Part shown: positions 48,936 to 57,870 of the stretch, piece after piece | Position numbering within the stretch: position 1 is the first letter of the stretch | Layout of the letters: each line of letters begins with the position of its first letter | Origin: Phytopythium helicoides | Lineage: Eukaryota > Oomycota > Peronosporomycetes > Pythiales > Pythiaceae | Assembly (NCBI GenBank): GCA_024867545.1 | Contig: JANFNE010000006.1 | Span: 372,001 to 436,000, forward strand | DNA length: 64,000 nucleotides | Reading direction: 5' to 3' | Made by a program: the position numbers and the translations under genes | Notes under the pieces: model-generated | What the model saw: the letters and a program-made list of their open reading frames with translations, nothing else | The model's database searches: none | Told to the model about the DNA's origin: nothing

Positions 48936-51900
48936 CTAATCCCACCATATCGACAAAATGACACTTGCTAGTCTCTGAGCTTGCTCAGATCCGTTTTCCA
49001 AGAGTTGCGACAGAATCTCAACTCCACTTGCATCAATGAAAGCTTCGTGGACGACGTCGTCCGTATCTTTGTCTTCAGGGTCACCCATGCAGCACAGATT
49101 CTGGAGAGCAACAAGCCCTTCTTCTCGGTCGTCGTCATCGCTAGTGTCGTGAATGCTCTGTAATATCGCGCGAATTCCTCCGTGACTTGCAACCGTTCTC
49201 TTGGTGACCACGTCTGGTCCTAAAAAGGCTAGCACACCAGCAGCCAATTCTTTTTGCGACTCGGTACCGCTCATAACCATGCTCAATAATGAATCAACTG
49301 CGCCACATTCACGAATAGCTGTTGCTCCATCTGGGTTTCGGTATGCAAGGTTCCACAAGGCTCCAGCTGCATTTTGCTTTTGCAGGTCGGTACCATTCTC
49401 CACCAATACCGTTAACGCGGGAATACCTCCACACGAAAGAATCTCCTGTTTGTTGGCGTGATTGTTTGCAGTAAGGTTCCACAGTGCGCTAGCGGCTATT
49501 TGCTTTTGCTCGTCGTTACCATCTCGCACCAATGTTACCAATGGGTCAATACCACCACAGGCTGCGATCTCCAATTTGTTCTCGTCGCGTAGTGCAAGAT
49601 ACCTAAGTGCATTGACTGCATAATATTTCTGCACATCGCTTCCAGTCTGTATCAATGCCACCAAAGGGGCAATGCCACTGTTCTGGGAAATCATTATCGT
49701 GGCCCTTGCATTTGTTGAAAGTATCCATAACGCAAACGCGGCTCTAGTTCTCAGCTCGTCGTTCCCGACTTGCGCCAATGTCACCAGCGGACCAATACCA
49801 CCACATGACGCGATCTCTGCCCTGATGTCGTCGCTACTTATTGCAAGATTCACCAGCGCACCAGCAGCGTTTTCCTTCTGCGCTTCGTTACCGTCTCGGA
49901 CCAACGCAACTAAAGACTGAATCCCACCACAGAGTACGATATCTTTGCAGTTTTGCTCGTTGCATACTACAAGATTCATTAACGCACCAGCAGCACTTTC
50001 CTTCTGTTCGTCGCTGCCACCCTGGACAAATCCCACCAGAAGATCTATCGCACCGCATGATCCAATTTCATCCTGACACTTGCTATTTCTGGCGAGACTA
50101 TACAGCAGATTGATTGCCTTCACTTTCTGGACATCACTTCCGTCTCGCACAATTCCCACCAGCAGAGCTATACCTCCACATGATGAGATCTCCAATCTGC
50201 GGCTGTCATTTGTTGCAAGATTCTTCAATGCAGTCATTGCGCTCCACATTTGTGAATTGTCACCATTGGAAACTAACGCCAACAGCGCGCCGATACCACC
50301 ACACGATGCGATCTCATCCTTGTTTCTTTCGTTATTCACGGCAAGATTCCATAATGCACCAGCTGCCGGTCCTTTTTGTTCGTCATTGCCGCTCCACACA
50401 TATTCGACTAACCTCTCAATGATCCCGCTCGCCGCAATCTTGATCCTGTTGTCGGCATTTCCTGCAAGGTTGGCCAATGCTTCTATTGCCTTCACCTTTT
50501 GCTTGTCATTGCCGTCTTGAGCTAAGGCCAGCAATGGATCAATTCCATCACTCATAGCAATGTCCACTTTGTTGGTATCGTTGACAGCAAGGTTCCGCAG
50601 CACGCCTGCTGCTTTCCCCTTTAGTGAATCGTCACCCTCTCGCACAAGTGCTATCAATGGAGCAATTCCTCCACATGAGGAAATTACTTTCCTGCAGTCT
50701 TCGATTGTTGCGAGACTGAGTAGTGCACGCAATGCCTCTCTTATTTGATTTTTTGTTCCGTCCCGAAGTAATGACACCAACGGAGGTACAGCCCCACATG
50801 ATGCGATTTCCATCGTGATACTGTCACTGTTTATTGCTAAATTTGCCAACGAATGAGTTGCATTCATCTTTTGCACTTCTTTGCCATCTCTTGCTAACCA
50901 CACCAGCAGTTGAATTGCTCCGCAAGACGCAATTACGTCTCCATTGGCGCTGTTCCCAAACACCAAATCGCCCAAGGCGAGAGCTGCCCACTGTTTCTCA
51001 GCATCACTACCACATGCCAAAAGATCAACAATAGCTTCAATCTCTTTCTTGTCGGAGCGCGAACTCCGCTTCATTTGTATACCGACGAGATGGTTCCTCG
51101 CTAGAAAAGCTAAATGAGTATTCGAACTCTTCATGAACTTGATAAGGCTCAGCACGGTTCCACTACGCGACACCACATGATTCACTGGTTGGATACGAAT
51201 AGCTCGACCATCAACTGGAGACCACAAGCGACTCATATCCATCCTTTCCAACAACGACGACAAGTGAACCACAACAGCATCAATTGTCACACGCTCACTC
51301 GGATCCAAGCAACACATCCGCCCAATCAACTGCCATTCTGAATCAGCAATGCATGCGGGCCGCGGAGGCAACCTCCCTCGCTTTACTTGAAACACCACTG
51401 CTGCATCAAGCATATCACCCCACGGAACTTTCCCACTCGCAACCTCGATCATCATCATCGCAAAAGAATACACGTCCGATGCGAACGTGGCGGACTCTCC
51501 ACGATCTCCTTTCCACGGCAAGCACTCAGGTGCCTTCCATCGATACGCTCCGCGAGCTCCACCATCATTTATACCACTCATATCGCGCCGACCAGACTTA
51601 CTCAAACCAAAGTCAGCCAACTTCGCAATCCCATCACCTCCCACCAACACATTGTTCGCCTTCAAGTCAGCATGCACAATACCCTTGTCATGAAGGTACT
51701 GCAACCCAAGCGCTGCGTTCAAAAGACTGTACCACACCTCATACATGTCCCCATCGTTGGTCTTCGTCTTCTCACGGAGATATGAGCTCAGATCTCCACC
51801 GCTCGCATATTCACACACGAAGAATGGCTCACCGATGTGGCAAGCGCCATACATCTTCACAACGTTGATATGGTTGAGCTCGAACCACGTGTCTGCTTCT

Positions 51901-54176
51901 TGAAGGAATTGTGTGTAGATGTCGTCTCGGTCTATTGCGTCCATAAGCACGCTTTTGACGACTACGGGTGTGTCGAACCACTTTCCGTGGTGAACAGACC
52001 CAAATGCACCTCGACTGAACTCATCGAAGGACTTGAATTCGATCTCTGATGGCGATATAAACCACCTCGCAACTGCTTGCGACTGGGTCAAAACACCTTG
52101 TTTTTCCGAGTTGGATCTACATACGTAGAGATGTCGCTGTGAACTCATGATACTACCTTCGCAGTATTGATCAGGAACGTCTTGATCAGGAATAGTCCAG
52201 TTGTGAGACTTCGAAAGTTCGTAGTGGGGTGGTAATGCCGATCCCCACTTGTGCACCTTTCTCGAGCTCGACAGTTTGTGTCTTGAAATCAGTCGATCAA
52301 TATTCTCATGGAACGAGAGAACACTTCTTTGGCTTATCCTCGGCTGCGCTGAAGCCATGCTCCATTGGTCCGAAGTGCAACTCTGCAACGACTGGTTTAA
52401 GTGATGGTAAAATCGTACGAGCAAACTAACAAAGCTCTCTGTCTTTTCCTTTGATTGAGCGACTTCGGCAGTAGAACGAACGGCATTGACTGTATCCCCA
52501 TCAACTACCTTCATTTGTTCGTATACATCCTCCAGTCGAGAAAGGATAGCCTTCGAGGAAAGATCACCAGATATCAAGGCGGCGCACTGCTGAAGCGCAG
52601 ACACCACTAAACATCCTCCGATCGCAGGTATCCTCACTGACTCAATCATCGTCGTACTTGGGTTTCCATCATCAAAACAACATAAACCAGACTCTTCAAC
52701 ATGCTCTCGCTCTCTCATAACACCAGCAACTTCTCGAAGGCGTTCAATGCCGTACAGCATCGCTGTATTTCGGGATGTGTCAGCATTCTTCATGTCCATC
52801 AACATTTGCCACTCGCTTTCGTGGATGAAGCCTGGTTTGTGTATAGGTAACGAGTCATACTGGAATGACGCTTCTTCTGAATCATCTTTTTCAGATTGAT
52901 CGCATGTCGAAGCAGAAAAGGCATGCAGACAGTTCACAACCAGCTCGCAAAGTCTCTCAAAATCAGTCCCAAAGTTTCCCTCCAGTTCAACAGAGGGCTC
53001 ACAACTTGGAGTACCATCACACGGTAGTCTGTCGTCTTTCACTAAAACAAGATGAGCTCCAAACAACATCGCCTTCGATTCCAACTCCGCACAATACACA
53101 TTCTCCATCAACAATCTCTCGCCACACATCAGACCGCGCTCATGTAGGTACTGCAATGACAAAGCAACCTCGTACACACGACGCCACACTTGCTCACGTG
53201 AAGTCATCTCACGCACACACTCTCTCAATGGACGAGTTCGTTCGTGTACAATGAACGGCCGACTGCCAACATGACAAGCACCTAGAAACTTTGCCACGTG
53301 AGGATGATTCAAGCTCGACCAGATGCTCGCATCCTGAATGAAGCGACCCACATCCGAGTCCGAGTCCGAGTAGTCTGAATAGTAGACGTCGTTTCCCCAT
53401 CTCGACAAACCGAACTCGCTCATGAACTCGAAAGGCATGACAAGCCACGACGGAGATGACATCACGATCATGTTCGAGTGCTGGGCGATAGTCTCGAATG
53501 CTCGTTTGATGAGTTTGATCTCCTCGGGTATCAGTGTGTCCTCGCTGTAGTGGACGAGAGCTGCCTTGAGCAGAGTCAGCGCTTCTTCTTGCTGTCCCTC
53601 GTTGTTGACGTCTTTAGAGAATGGGTGACCTTCCTTGCTGGTGCGACCGCCGCTCGTACAGAGATCTGAGTAGGAGGTCAGCAGTGCATCGTATCGCTCG
53701 ACACGCTCGAGTCTCTCGCGTTCCAATGCGGCACTCCACGTGCTCCGATCACATGCGTCACTGATCGCGTACTGCGTGCTGATTGCGTCCAGCACGACAT
53801 GCAGCCGCTCGATGCGTCGAACGTAGTAGCCTGTGTGTGCCAACTGCAAGAGCTGCGAAGAGTGCTCTTCATACACTCGCATCTCGTCTCGCACACTCTC
53901 GGCGCTCAGTAACAGTCCGAACAGCGCGTGGTCGATCTCGTTTTCTGGCATCTCGTTGATCGCTTGGTGGGTGGTGTCATAGCACTTAATTGCTTGGTGT
54001 CCAAGTCCATGTGGCTGGTGGTTATCACTCGGAGTACCCACCGTGGTTTTTCGTCGTTCGCTTTGTGCGCTCTCATCGCTGTTAGAGTATTCCAGTACCT
54101 CCGTCTCGCTTTGCGAGTTGTCTTCACCCTCTTTCGGCGTGTCTTCGTTCGGGTGTTCTGCCACAGGGATAGTCAT
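48936..54176 (-). CDS. Pseudokinase-kinase (TKL) protein with ~16 armadillo repeats
   Basis: This is a single-exon 1,746-residue protein starting at ATG 54176. Residues ~250-410 are kinase-like but lack the catalytic motifs: the HRD position reads LMCGERLLMENV and DFG is LFGA, so it is a pseudokinase. Residues ~710-990 form an active-looking TKL domain: GAFGSV P-loop, VVVKSV lysine (~740), HADLKANN catalytic loop (HRD changed to HAD, ~832), ADFGLS, and RWKAPECL activation segment end. From ~1030 to the end lie about 16 repeats of ~42 residues (AAGALWNLA...EIASCGGI.PLVALVRDG), armadillo type. TKL kinases are expanded in oomycetes. The ARM solenoid probably binds partners. The upstream region is interrupted at -240 by a MULE. 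Confidence 0.9.
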   Translation of the reverse strand: MTIPVAEHPNEDTPKEGEDNSQSETEVLEYSNSDESAQSERRKTTVGTPSDNHQPHGLGHQAIKCYDTTHQAINEMPENEIDHALFGLLLSAESVRDEMRVYEEHSSQLLQLAHTGYYVRRIERLHVVLDAISTQYAISDACDRSTWSAALERERLERVERYDALLTSYSDLCTSGGRTSKEGHPFSKDVNNEGQQEEALTLLKAALVHYSEDTLIPEEIKLIKRAFETIAQHSNMIVMSSPSWLVMPFEFMSEFGLSRWGNDVYYSDYSDSDSDVGRFIQDASIWSSLNHPHVAKFLGACHVGSRPFIVHERTRPLRECVREMTSREQVWRRVYEVALSLQYLHERGLMCGERLLMENVYCAELESKAMLFGAHLVLVKDDRLPCDGTPSCEPSVELEGNFGTDFERLCELVVNCLHAFSASTCDQSEKDDSEEASFQYDSLPIHKPGFIHESEWQMLMDMKNADTSRNTAMLYGIERLREVAGVMREREHVEESGLCCFDDGNPSTTMIESVRIPAIGGCLVVSALQQCAALISGDLSSKAILSRLEDVYEQMKVVDGDTVNAVRSTAEVAQSKEKTESFVSLLVRFYHHLNQSLQSCTSDQWSMASAQPRISQRSVLSFHENIDRLISRHKLSSSRKVHKWGSALPPHYELSKSHNWTIPDQDVPDQYCEGSIMSSQRHLYVCRSNSEKQGVLTQSQAVARWFISPSEIEFKSFDEFSRGAFGSVHHGKWFDTPVVVKSVLMDAIDRDDIYTQFLQEADTWFELNHINVVKMYGACHIGEPFFVCEYASGGDLSSYLREKTKTNDGDMYEVWYSLLNAALGLQYLHDKGIVHADLKANNVLVGGDGIAKLADFGLSKSGRRDMSGINDGGARGAYRWKAPECLPWKGDRGESATFASDVYSFAMMMIEVASGKVPWGDMLDAAVVFQVKRGRLPPRPACIADSEWQLIGRMCCLDPSERVTIDAVVVHLSSLLERMDMSRLWSPVDGRAIRIQPVNHVVSRSGTVLSLIKFMKSSNTHLAFLARNHLVGIQMKRSSRSDKKEIEAIVDLLACGSDAEKQWAALALGDLVFGNSANGDVIASCGAIQLLVWLARDGKEVQKMNATHSLANLAINSDSITMEIASCGAVPPLVSLLRDGTKNQIREALRALLSLATIEDCRKVISSCGGIAPLIALVREGDDSLKGKAAGVLRNLAVNDTNKVDIAMSDGIDPLLALAQDGNDKQKVKAIEALANLAGNADNRIKIAASGIIERLVEYVWSGNDEQKGPAAGALWNLAVNNERNKDEIASCGGIGALLALVSNGDNSQMWSAMTALKNLATNDSRRLEISSCGGIALLVGIVRDGSDVQKVKAINLLYSLARNSKCQDEIGSCGAIDLLVGFVQGGSDEQKESAAGALMNLVVCNEQNCKDIVLCGGIQSLVALVRDGNEAQKENAAGALVNLAISSDDIRAEIASCGGIGPLVTLAQVGNDELRTRAAFALWILSTNARATIMISQNSGIAPLVALIQTGSDVQKYYAVNALRYLALRDENKLEIAACGGIDPLVTLVRDGNDEQKQIAASALWNLTANNHANKQEILSCGGIPALTVLVENGTDLQKQNAAGALWNLAYRNPDGATAIRECGAVDSLLSMVMSGTESQKELAAGVLAFLGPDVVTKRTVASHGGIRAILQSIHDTSDDDDREEGLVALQNLCCMGDPEDKDTDDVVHEAFIDASGVEILSQLLENGSEQAQRLASVILSIWWD

Positions 54177-54416
54177 ATGCTCCTATTCCTTCGCTTCGAC
54201 GCTGTCAACCAACGATGGCGACTTGTCAACTTGGTAGTTTGTCGTATGAGGGCTGAAACTTCCACCGGGAGACCCAGAGCCAGGTGGAGGGGAGCTCACG
54301 AAGTGAGATACGATAGGTCGGGAAGCGAAGCCCTTCATCACAGGTGACCTGATCAATGACGATGATCAGTGATCAACGTCATGTCGGTCATCAGGTAGTA
54401 TAATGACATCATAGTG

Positions 54417-54446
54417 GGACTTTTGACAGAAGGGGTGTACTACGAG
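54417..54446 (+). repeat. Left TIR, element 1
   Basis: It begins GGACTTTTGACAGAAGGGG and is complementary in inverted orientation to 60584-60613. A related motif, TTGACAAAAGTAGTGTAC, recurs 56 bp inside and may be a subterminal transposase site. Confidence 0.9.
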
Positions 54447-54555
54447 ATGTTTTTTCCAAAATGATGAATGCCTTGACAAAAGTAGTGTACTGTCAACAAG
54501 GTGGGGTATTTGCACCACCATTACTCACATTTCCAAAAATGGAGCAAGATCTCAC

Positions 54556-54675
54556 GGAGGCAAAAAAATCTTTTAAAATGGTATCTTTGGCGTCCGGAAG
54601 GCGTAAGATGAAGGCGTAAGATCTTACGGAGGCATAAGTATCTTTAAAAATGGTATCTTTGGCGACCGGAAGGCG
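54556..54675 (+). repeat. Two 48-bp direct repeats upstream of transposase
   Basis: 54556-54603 and 54628-54675 are near-identical (pattern GGTATCTTTGGCG.CCGGAAGGCG) with a 72-bp period, ending just before the first transposase ATG. They occur in every copy and may be promoter or transposase-binding elements. Confidence 0.85.
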
Positions 54676-54677
54676 CG

Positions 54678-56536
54678 ATGGAGCTCATTCCACAATTCGC
54701 ACTGCCCCAAGCAAACTTTCGCTCTCTCTCTCACTACTGCTGCTCCCAAAATCAAATGGCTGCATCAAATCCAGCGCATGACATTAAGGTTGGATTGATG
54801 TTCCCAGACCGTAAATCGTGTACTGCCTTCGTCCAGGATCTTGCACTATCGCAGAGCAAGCGTGCAGTCATTGATAAACAGAGAAGTGGTGGTCGGAACG
54901 TATACTACAGCTGTTCGAGCTCAACACCGTGCACATTCTACGTCATTGTGTACAAGAAAAAGCAGTGTAACGTATCAGGATTCTACATCAGCTCATTCTG
55001 TATTGATCATCATGGTTGCACCGGCAACGCGAGACTTACTGCTCGTCAAGCCGGTGAGATTGAAGTTGCTCGAGCAGCTGTGGCTGCAAACCCTCGTATT
55101 CCAGCGCGGCAACTGCAAAGACAAGTTCAATCTGTGGCTGGAGTCGCGGTGCCTCAACGAATGATGTACAGAGCGAGGGACAGTGTGCTCGCAACAACTA
55201 GAGGGGATTACGAGCAGCACTTTCGGATGCTACCTTCACTTCTCTCCAAGTTTTGTGATTTAAATCCTGAAAGCCACAGTGCTTTCGATCTCGACCGAAA
55301 CGGGCGATTCCGACGAGCCTTTTTGTCTCATCCATTTGTGAAGCGCCATCAAGAGCATGGACAGCGCATTCTCGGTATTGACGGTGCATTCATGAAGCAT
55401 CAAGTGTATACTGAAGTCATGCTAATATTGGTGGGGCGTGACGGCGACAATCACAACATCATCCTTGCAGTTGCTTTGTGTGAGGGTGAAGACGGCGACA
55501 ATTGCTCATGGTTCATTCGGCATTGCAGGGTAGCTGGTATTAATTTCGATGGTGTACCGGTGTTCAGCGATCGAGGTCGTGGTCTCTTTGCAGCGTTAAG
55601 TGTGGCATCTCTGGGTGCAGTTGTAAGATTTTGCACCCGTCACATCATCTCCAACATAAAAGCAGCTTTCAAAGGCGCAATTCCGATTGATATCGAGAGT
55701 CTAGTGTATCGTTTACAAGCCGCTGAGACCTCAGAACTCTACGAATCGATCCTTTCGACTCTAGCTCTTACTCACAAACATATCGCAGACTATATCAAAG
55801 GCATTGAACCTGCTCGATGGACCATGCATCCAGTTAGCGTCGCGAATATCAAGATGTATGGCTGGCGCACTACAAACTTTGTTGAATCAAGAATGGTGCT
55901 GCTGTGCCAATCCGACACAAATTTCCATACGAGTTCTTTCTCTCGTATATGCAAAAGTTTATGGATAATGCTTTCCAAAGCCAGCAAATCGCAATGAAGT
56001 GGCAACGAGAAGGACGCGTTCTAACACCTTACGCATCTCGAATCGTGAGCGAGCAAACTGAAGCATCAGGCTTCTATGAGGTCCGTCCTTCTACAAATGG
56101 AAAAACGTTTGTACAGAGCACGCGCGGTGTACGCTCTACACATCGAGTTGTGTTAGCTGAGAGATCATGCACGTGCCATTTTATGCAGCAGTACGGATTG
56201 CCTTGCCGTCACTATATCGCCTCGTTGAACAAACTGAAGTGTTTAGAAAAATTGCATGATGCATGCGACAGCTGCTACTTTGTCAAGAATTATTTGGTCG
56301 GGTATGGCTGCGGAGATGACGCAGAGCGAGGCGGCATTGAGATTCCAATCGAGACCGACTTGTCCCCAGAACAGGTCCTACCGCCAGTAAGCAATCTAAG
56401 TGGTACGGGCCGCAAGCGCACCCGCCGTTTTGCTAGTCGAGGTGAGCGTCCAAGCTCATCGACTGCACGACCGACACGGCGCTGCACGATATGCAGTGAG
56501 GTGGGCCACAATCGACGCTCTTGTGTACATGCATAA
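54678..56536 (+). pseudogene. MULE transposase, element 1, frameshifted
   Basis: It is nearly identical to the intact transposases of elements 2 and 3 but lacks one C in the run at ~55892 (TCAAGAATGG versus TCAAGCAATGG). The frame is lost immediately after the third catalytic residue (NFVES). The SWIM finger and zinc knuckle are still encoded downstream in another frame (from ~55904). The truncated product (439 residues) keeps the DDE residues but not the zinc modules. Confidence 0.92.
54683..54701 (+). promoter_or_regulatory. Oomycete Inr+FPR core promoter, element 1
   Basis: GCTCATTCCACAATTCGCA fits the published oomycete supra-core consensus GCTCATTYYNCAWTTTNYY with one clear mismatch. 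It overlaps codons 2-8 of the longest transposase frame, so transcripts probably start inside that frame and translation begins at Met27 (54756). Confidence 0.6.
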
Positions 56537-56633
56537 CCTAGACCTAAAACACAAACGGAGCGTTTCCCATGTGTAATTGTTGGGTTGCTGTAGATATAGA
56601 TGAAGCAGTGTGCCTTGATGCGGCTTGTCTCTA

Positions 56634-56775
56634 AGTTTTGAGCAAATATCTGCTAGTTTTAGGCAAGTATCTTGTACTTTTGCGCTCATATCCGCTGGTT
56701 TTGAGCAAAATCTCTCGTGATTTTGAGCAAAATCTCCACTACTTGTGCGCAAGTATCTTGTAGTTTTGAGCACGT
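56634..56775 (+). repeat. ~21-bp degenerate repeats between transposase and RING genes
   Basis: Six to seven units of the type TTTTGAGCAAAATCTC.. / GCAAGTATCTTGTA.. with a ~21-bp period lie in the transposase 3' region. The same block is present in element 2 (57635-57780, inverted) and element 3 (62717-62855). Confidence 0.7.
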
Positions 56776-56887
56776 GAGTTCACGATGCACGTACATGCAC
56801 ATGGATAGGGAAGCCGACATAGAAGGGAATCGAGCGGAGTGTTCAATCCACCCTGTCAAATCTGTTGTCGTTGAAGCTGCAAATAGT

Positions 56888-56897
56888 GTTATGAAAT
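56888..56897 (+). repeat. Target-site duplication of element 2 (left)
   Basis: GTTATGAAAT directly abuts the element 2 TIR. The second copy is at 59992-60001. The corresponding uninterrupted site in element 3 (~62971) has it once as TTTATGAAAT. Confidence 0.9.
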
Positions 56898-56927
56898 GGA
56901 CTTTTGACAGAAAGGGTGTACTACGAG
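56898..56927 (+). repeat. Right TIR of element 2
   Basis: It begins GGACTTTTGACAGAAAGGG on the plus strand. It matches the left TIR (59962-59991, inverted) with one substitution. Confidence 0.9.
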
Positions 56928-57096
56928 GTGGTATTGTCAAAATAAGATTAAATAGTCAGAAGAGGTGTACATACAGTACCGGGTGGGGTGTCGAGCCATA
57001 TGTATTGCAAATGAATGGCTCGCACACCCCTTTTGGAATGAATGGTAGAAATTTATCCTATTTCGTCACACACACAGAGCTCGCATCCAAACCGAA

Positions 57097-57477
57097 ATGA
57101 GCGAGTTCATCTGCAAGAAATGCAAGGCAGCATTTAAAACCAAGCGAAACATGAAGGTTCACCAGGGACGGCGCGTGTGTCGGGAGCGTCGGAACCCACG
57201 ACTCCGTGCAGCTCGTCTGCGGGACGCTGCCGCAAAAGCCCGAGCTCGCGATGCTGAGCGCAAGCGAGTCAAGTATGCCCGAAAGCTGGAAGAGTGCCAC
57301 TTCTGCGGCGAGGGCGTGCGGGCATGGGTGCAGTCCGTCATTTGCGGGCATCGCATGCACCGCGCATGCTACGCAACACTATTGGTGAAGAGCCAAAAGC
57401 GAGATCCAGTCTACGGCGTCACCGAAGGTCCTCCACCGTGTCCATTTTGTCGAAAGCCATTTGTTCTTGAACAGTAA
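57097..57477 (+). CDS. C2HC plus RING-H2 zinc-finger protein of element 2
   Basis: 126 residues. N-terminal C2HC-type finger (CKKC-x12-H-x5-C), an Arg/Ala-rich helix, then a RING-H2 pattern: CHFC, CGHRMHRAC and PCPFC. RING-H2 proteins are usually E3 ubiquitin ligases; here the role is unknown. It faces the transposase convergently from the opposite TIR, like mudrB opposite mudrA in maize MuDR, although the protein is not recognisably mudrB. It differs from the other copies by single residues (SQKRDP for SQERDP). Confidence 0.82.
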   Translation: MSEFICKKCKAAFKTKRNMKVHQGRRVCRERRNPRLRAARLRDAAAKARARDAERKRVKYARKLEECHFCGEGVRAWVQSVICGHRMHRACYATLLVKSQKRDPVYGVTEGPPPCPFCRKPFVLEQ

Positions 57478-57870
57478 ATACAGAATCGTGTTTACACAAA
57501 TCAGTAATTATTTCATAACACTATTTGCAGCTTCAACGACAACAGATTTGACAGGGTGGATTGAACACTCCGCTCGATTCCCTTCTATGTCGGCTTCCCT
57601 ATCCATGTGCATGTACGTGCATCGTGAACTCACGTGCTCAAAACTACAAGATACTTGCGCACAAGTAGTGGAGATTTTGCTCAAAATCACGAGAGATTTT
57701 GCTCAAAACCAGCGGATATGAGCGCAAAAGTACAAGATACTTGCCTAAAACTAGCAGATATTTGCTCAAAACTTAGAGACAAGCCGCATCAAGGCACACT
57801 GCTTCATCTATATCTACAGCAACCCAACAATTACACATGGGAAACGCTCCGTTTGTGTTTTAGGTCTAGG

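Noticed and set aside
54678..54756. First ATG of the transposase as the true start
   Set aside because: It lies immediately before and overlaps the initiator match, so the mRNA probably begins downstream; kept only as the longest frame.
56456..56773. 105-codon frame in the MULE 3' region, repeated in each copy
   Set aside because: It is generated by the 21-bp repeats and overlaps the transposase end antisense; no domain and no separate support.
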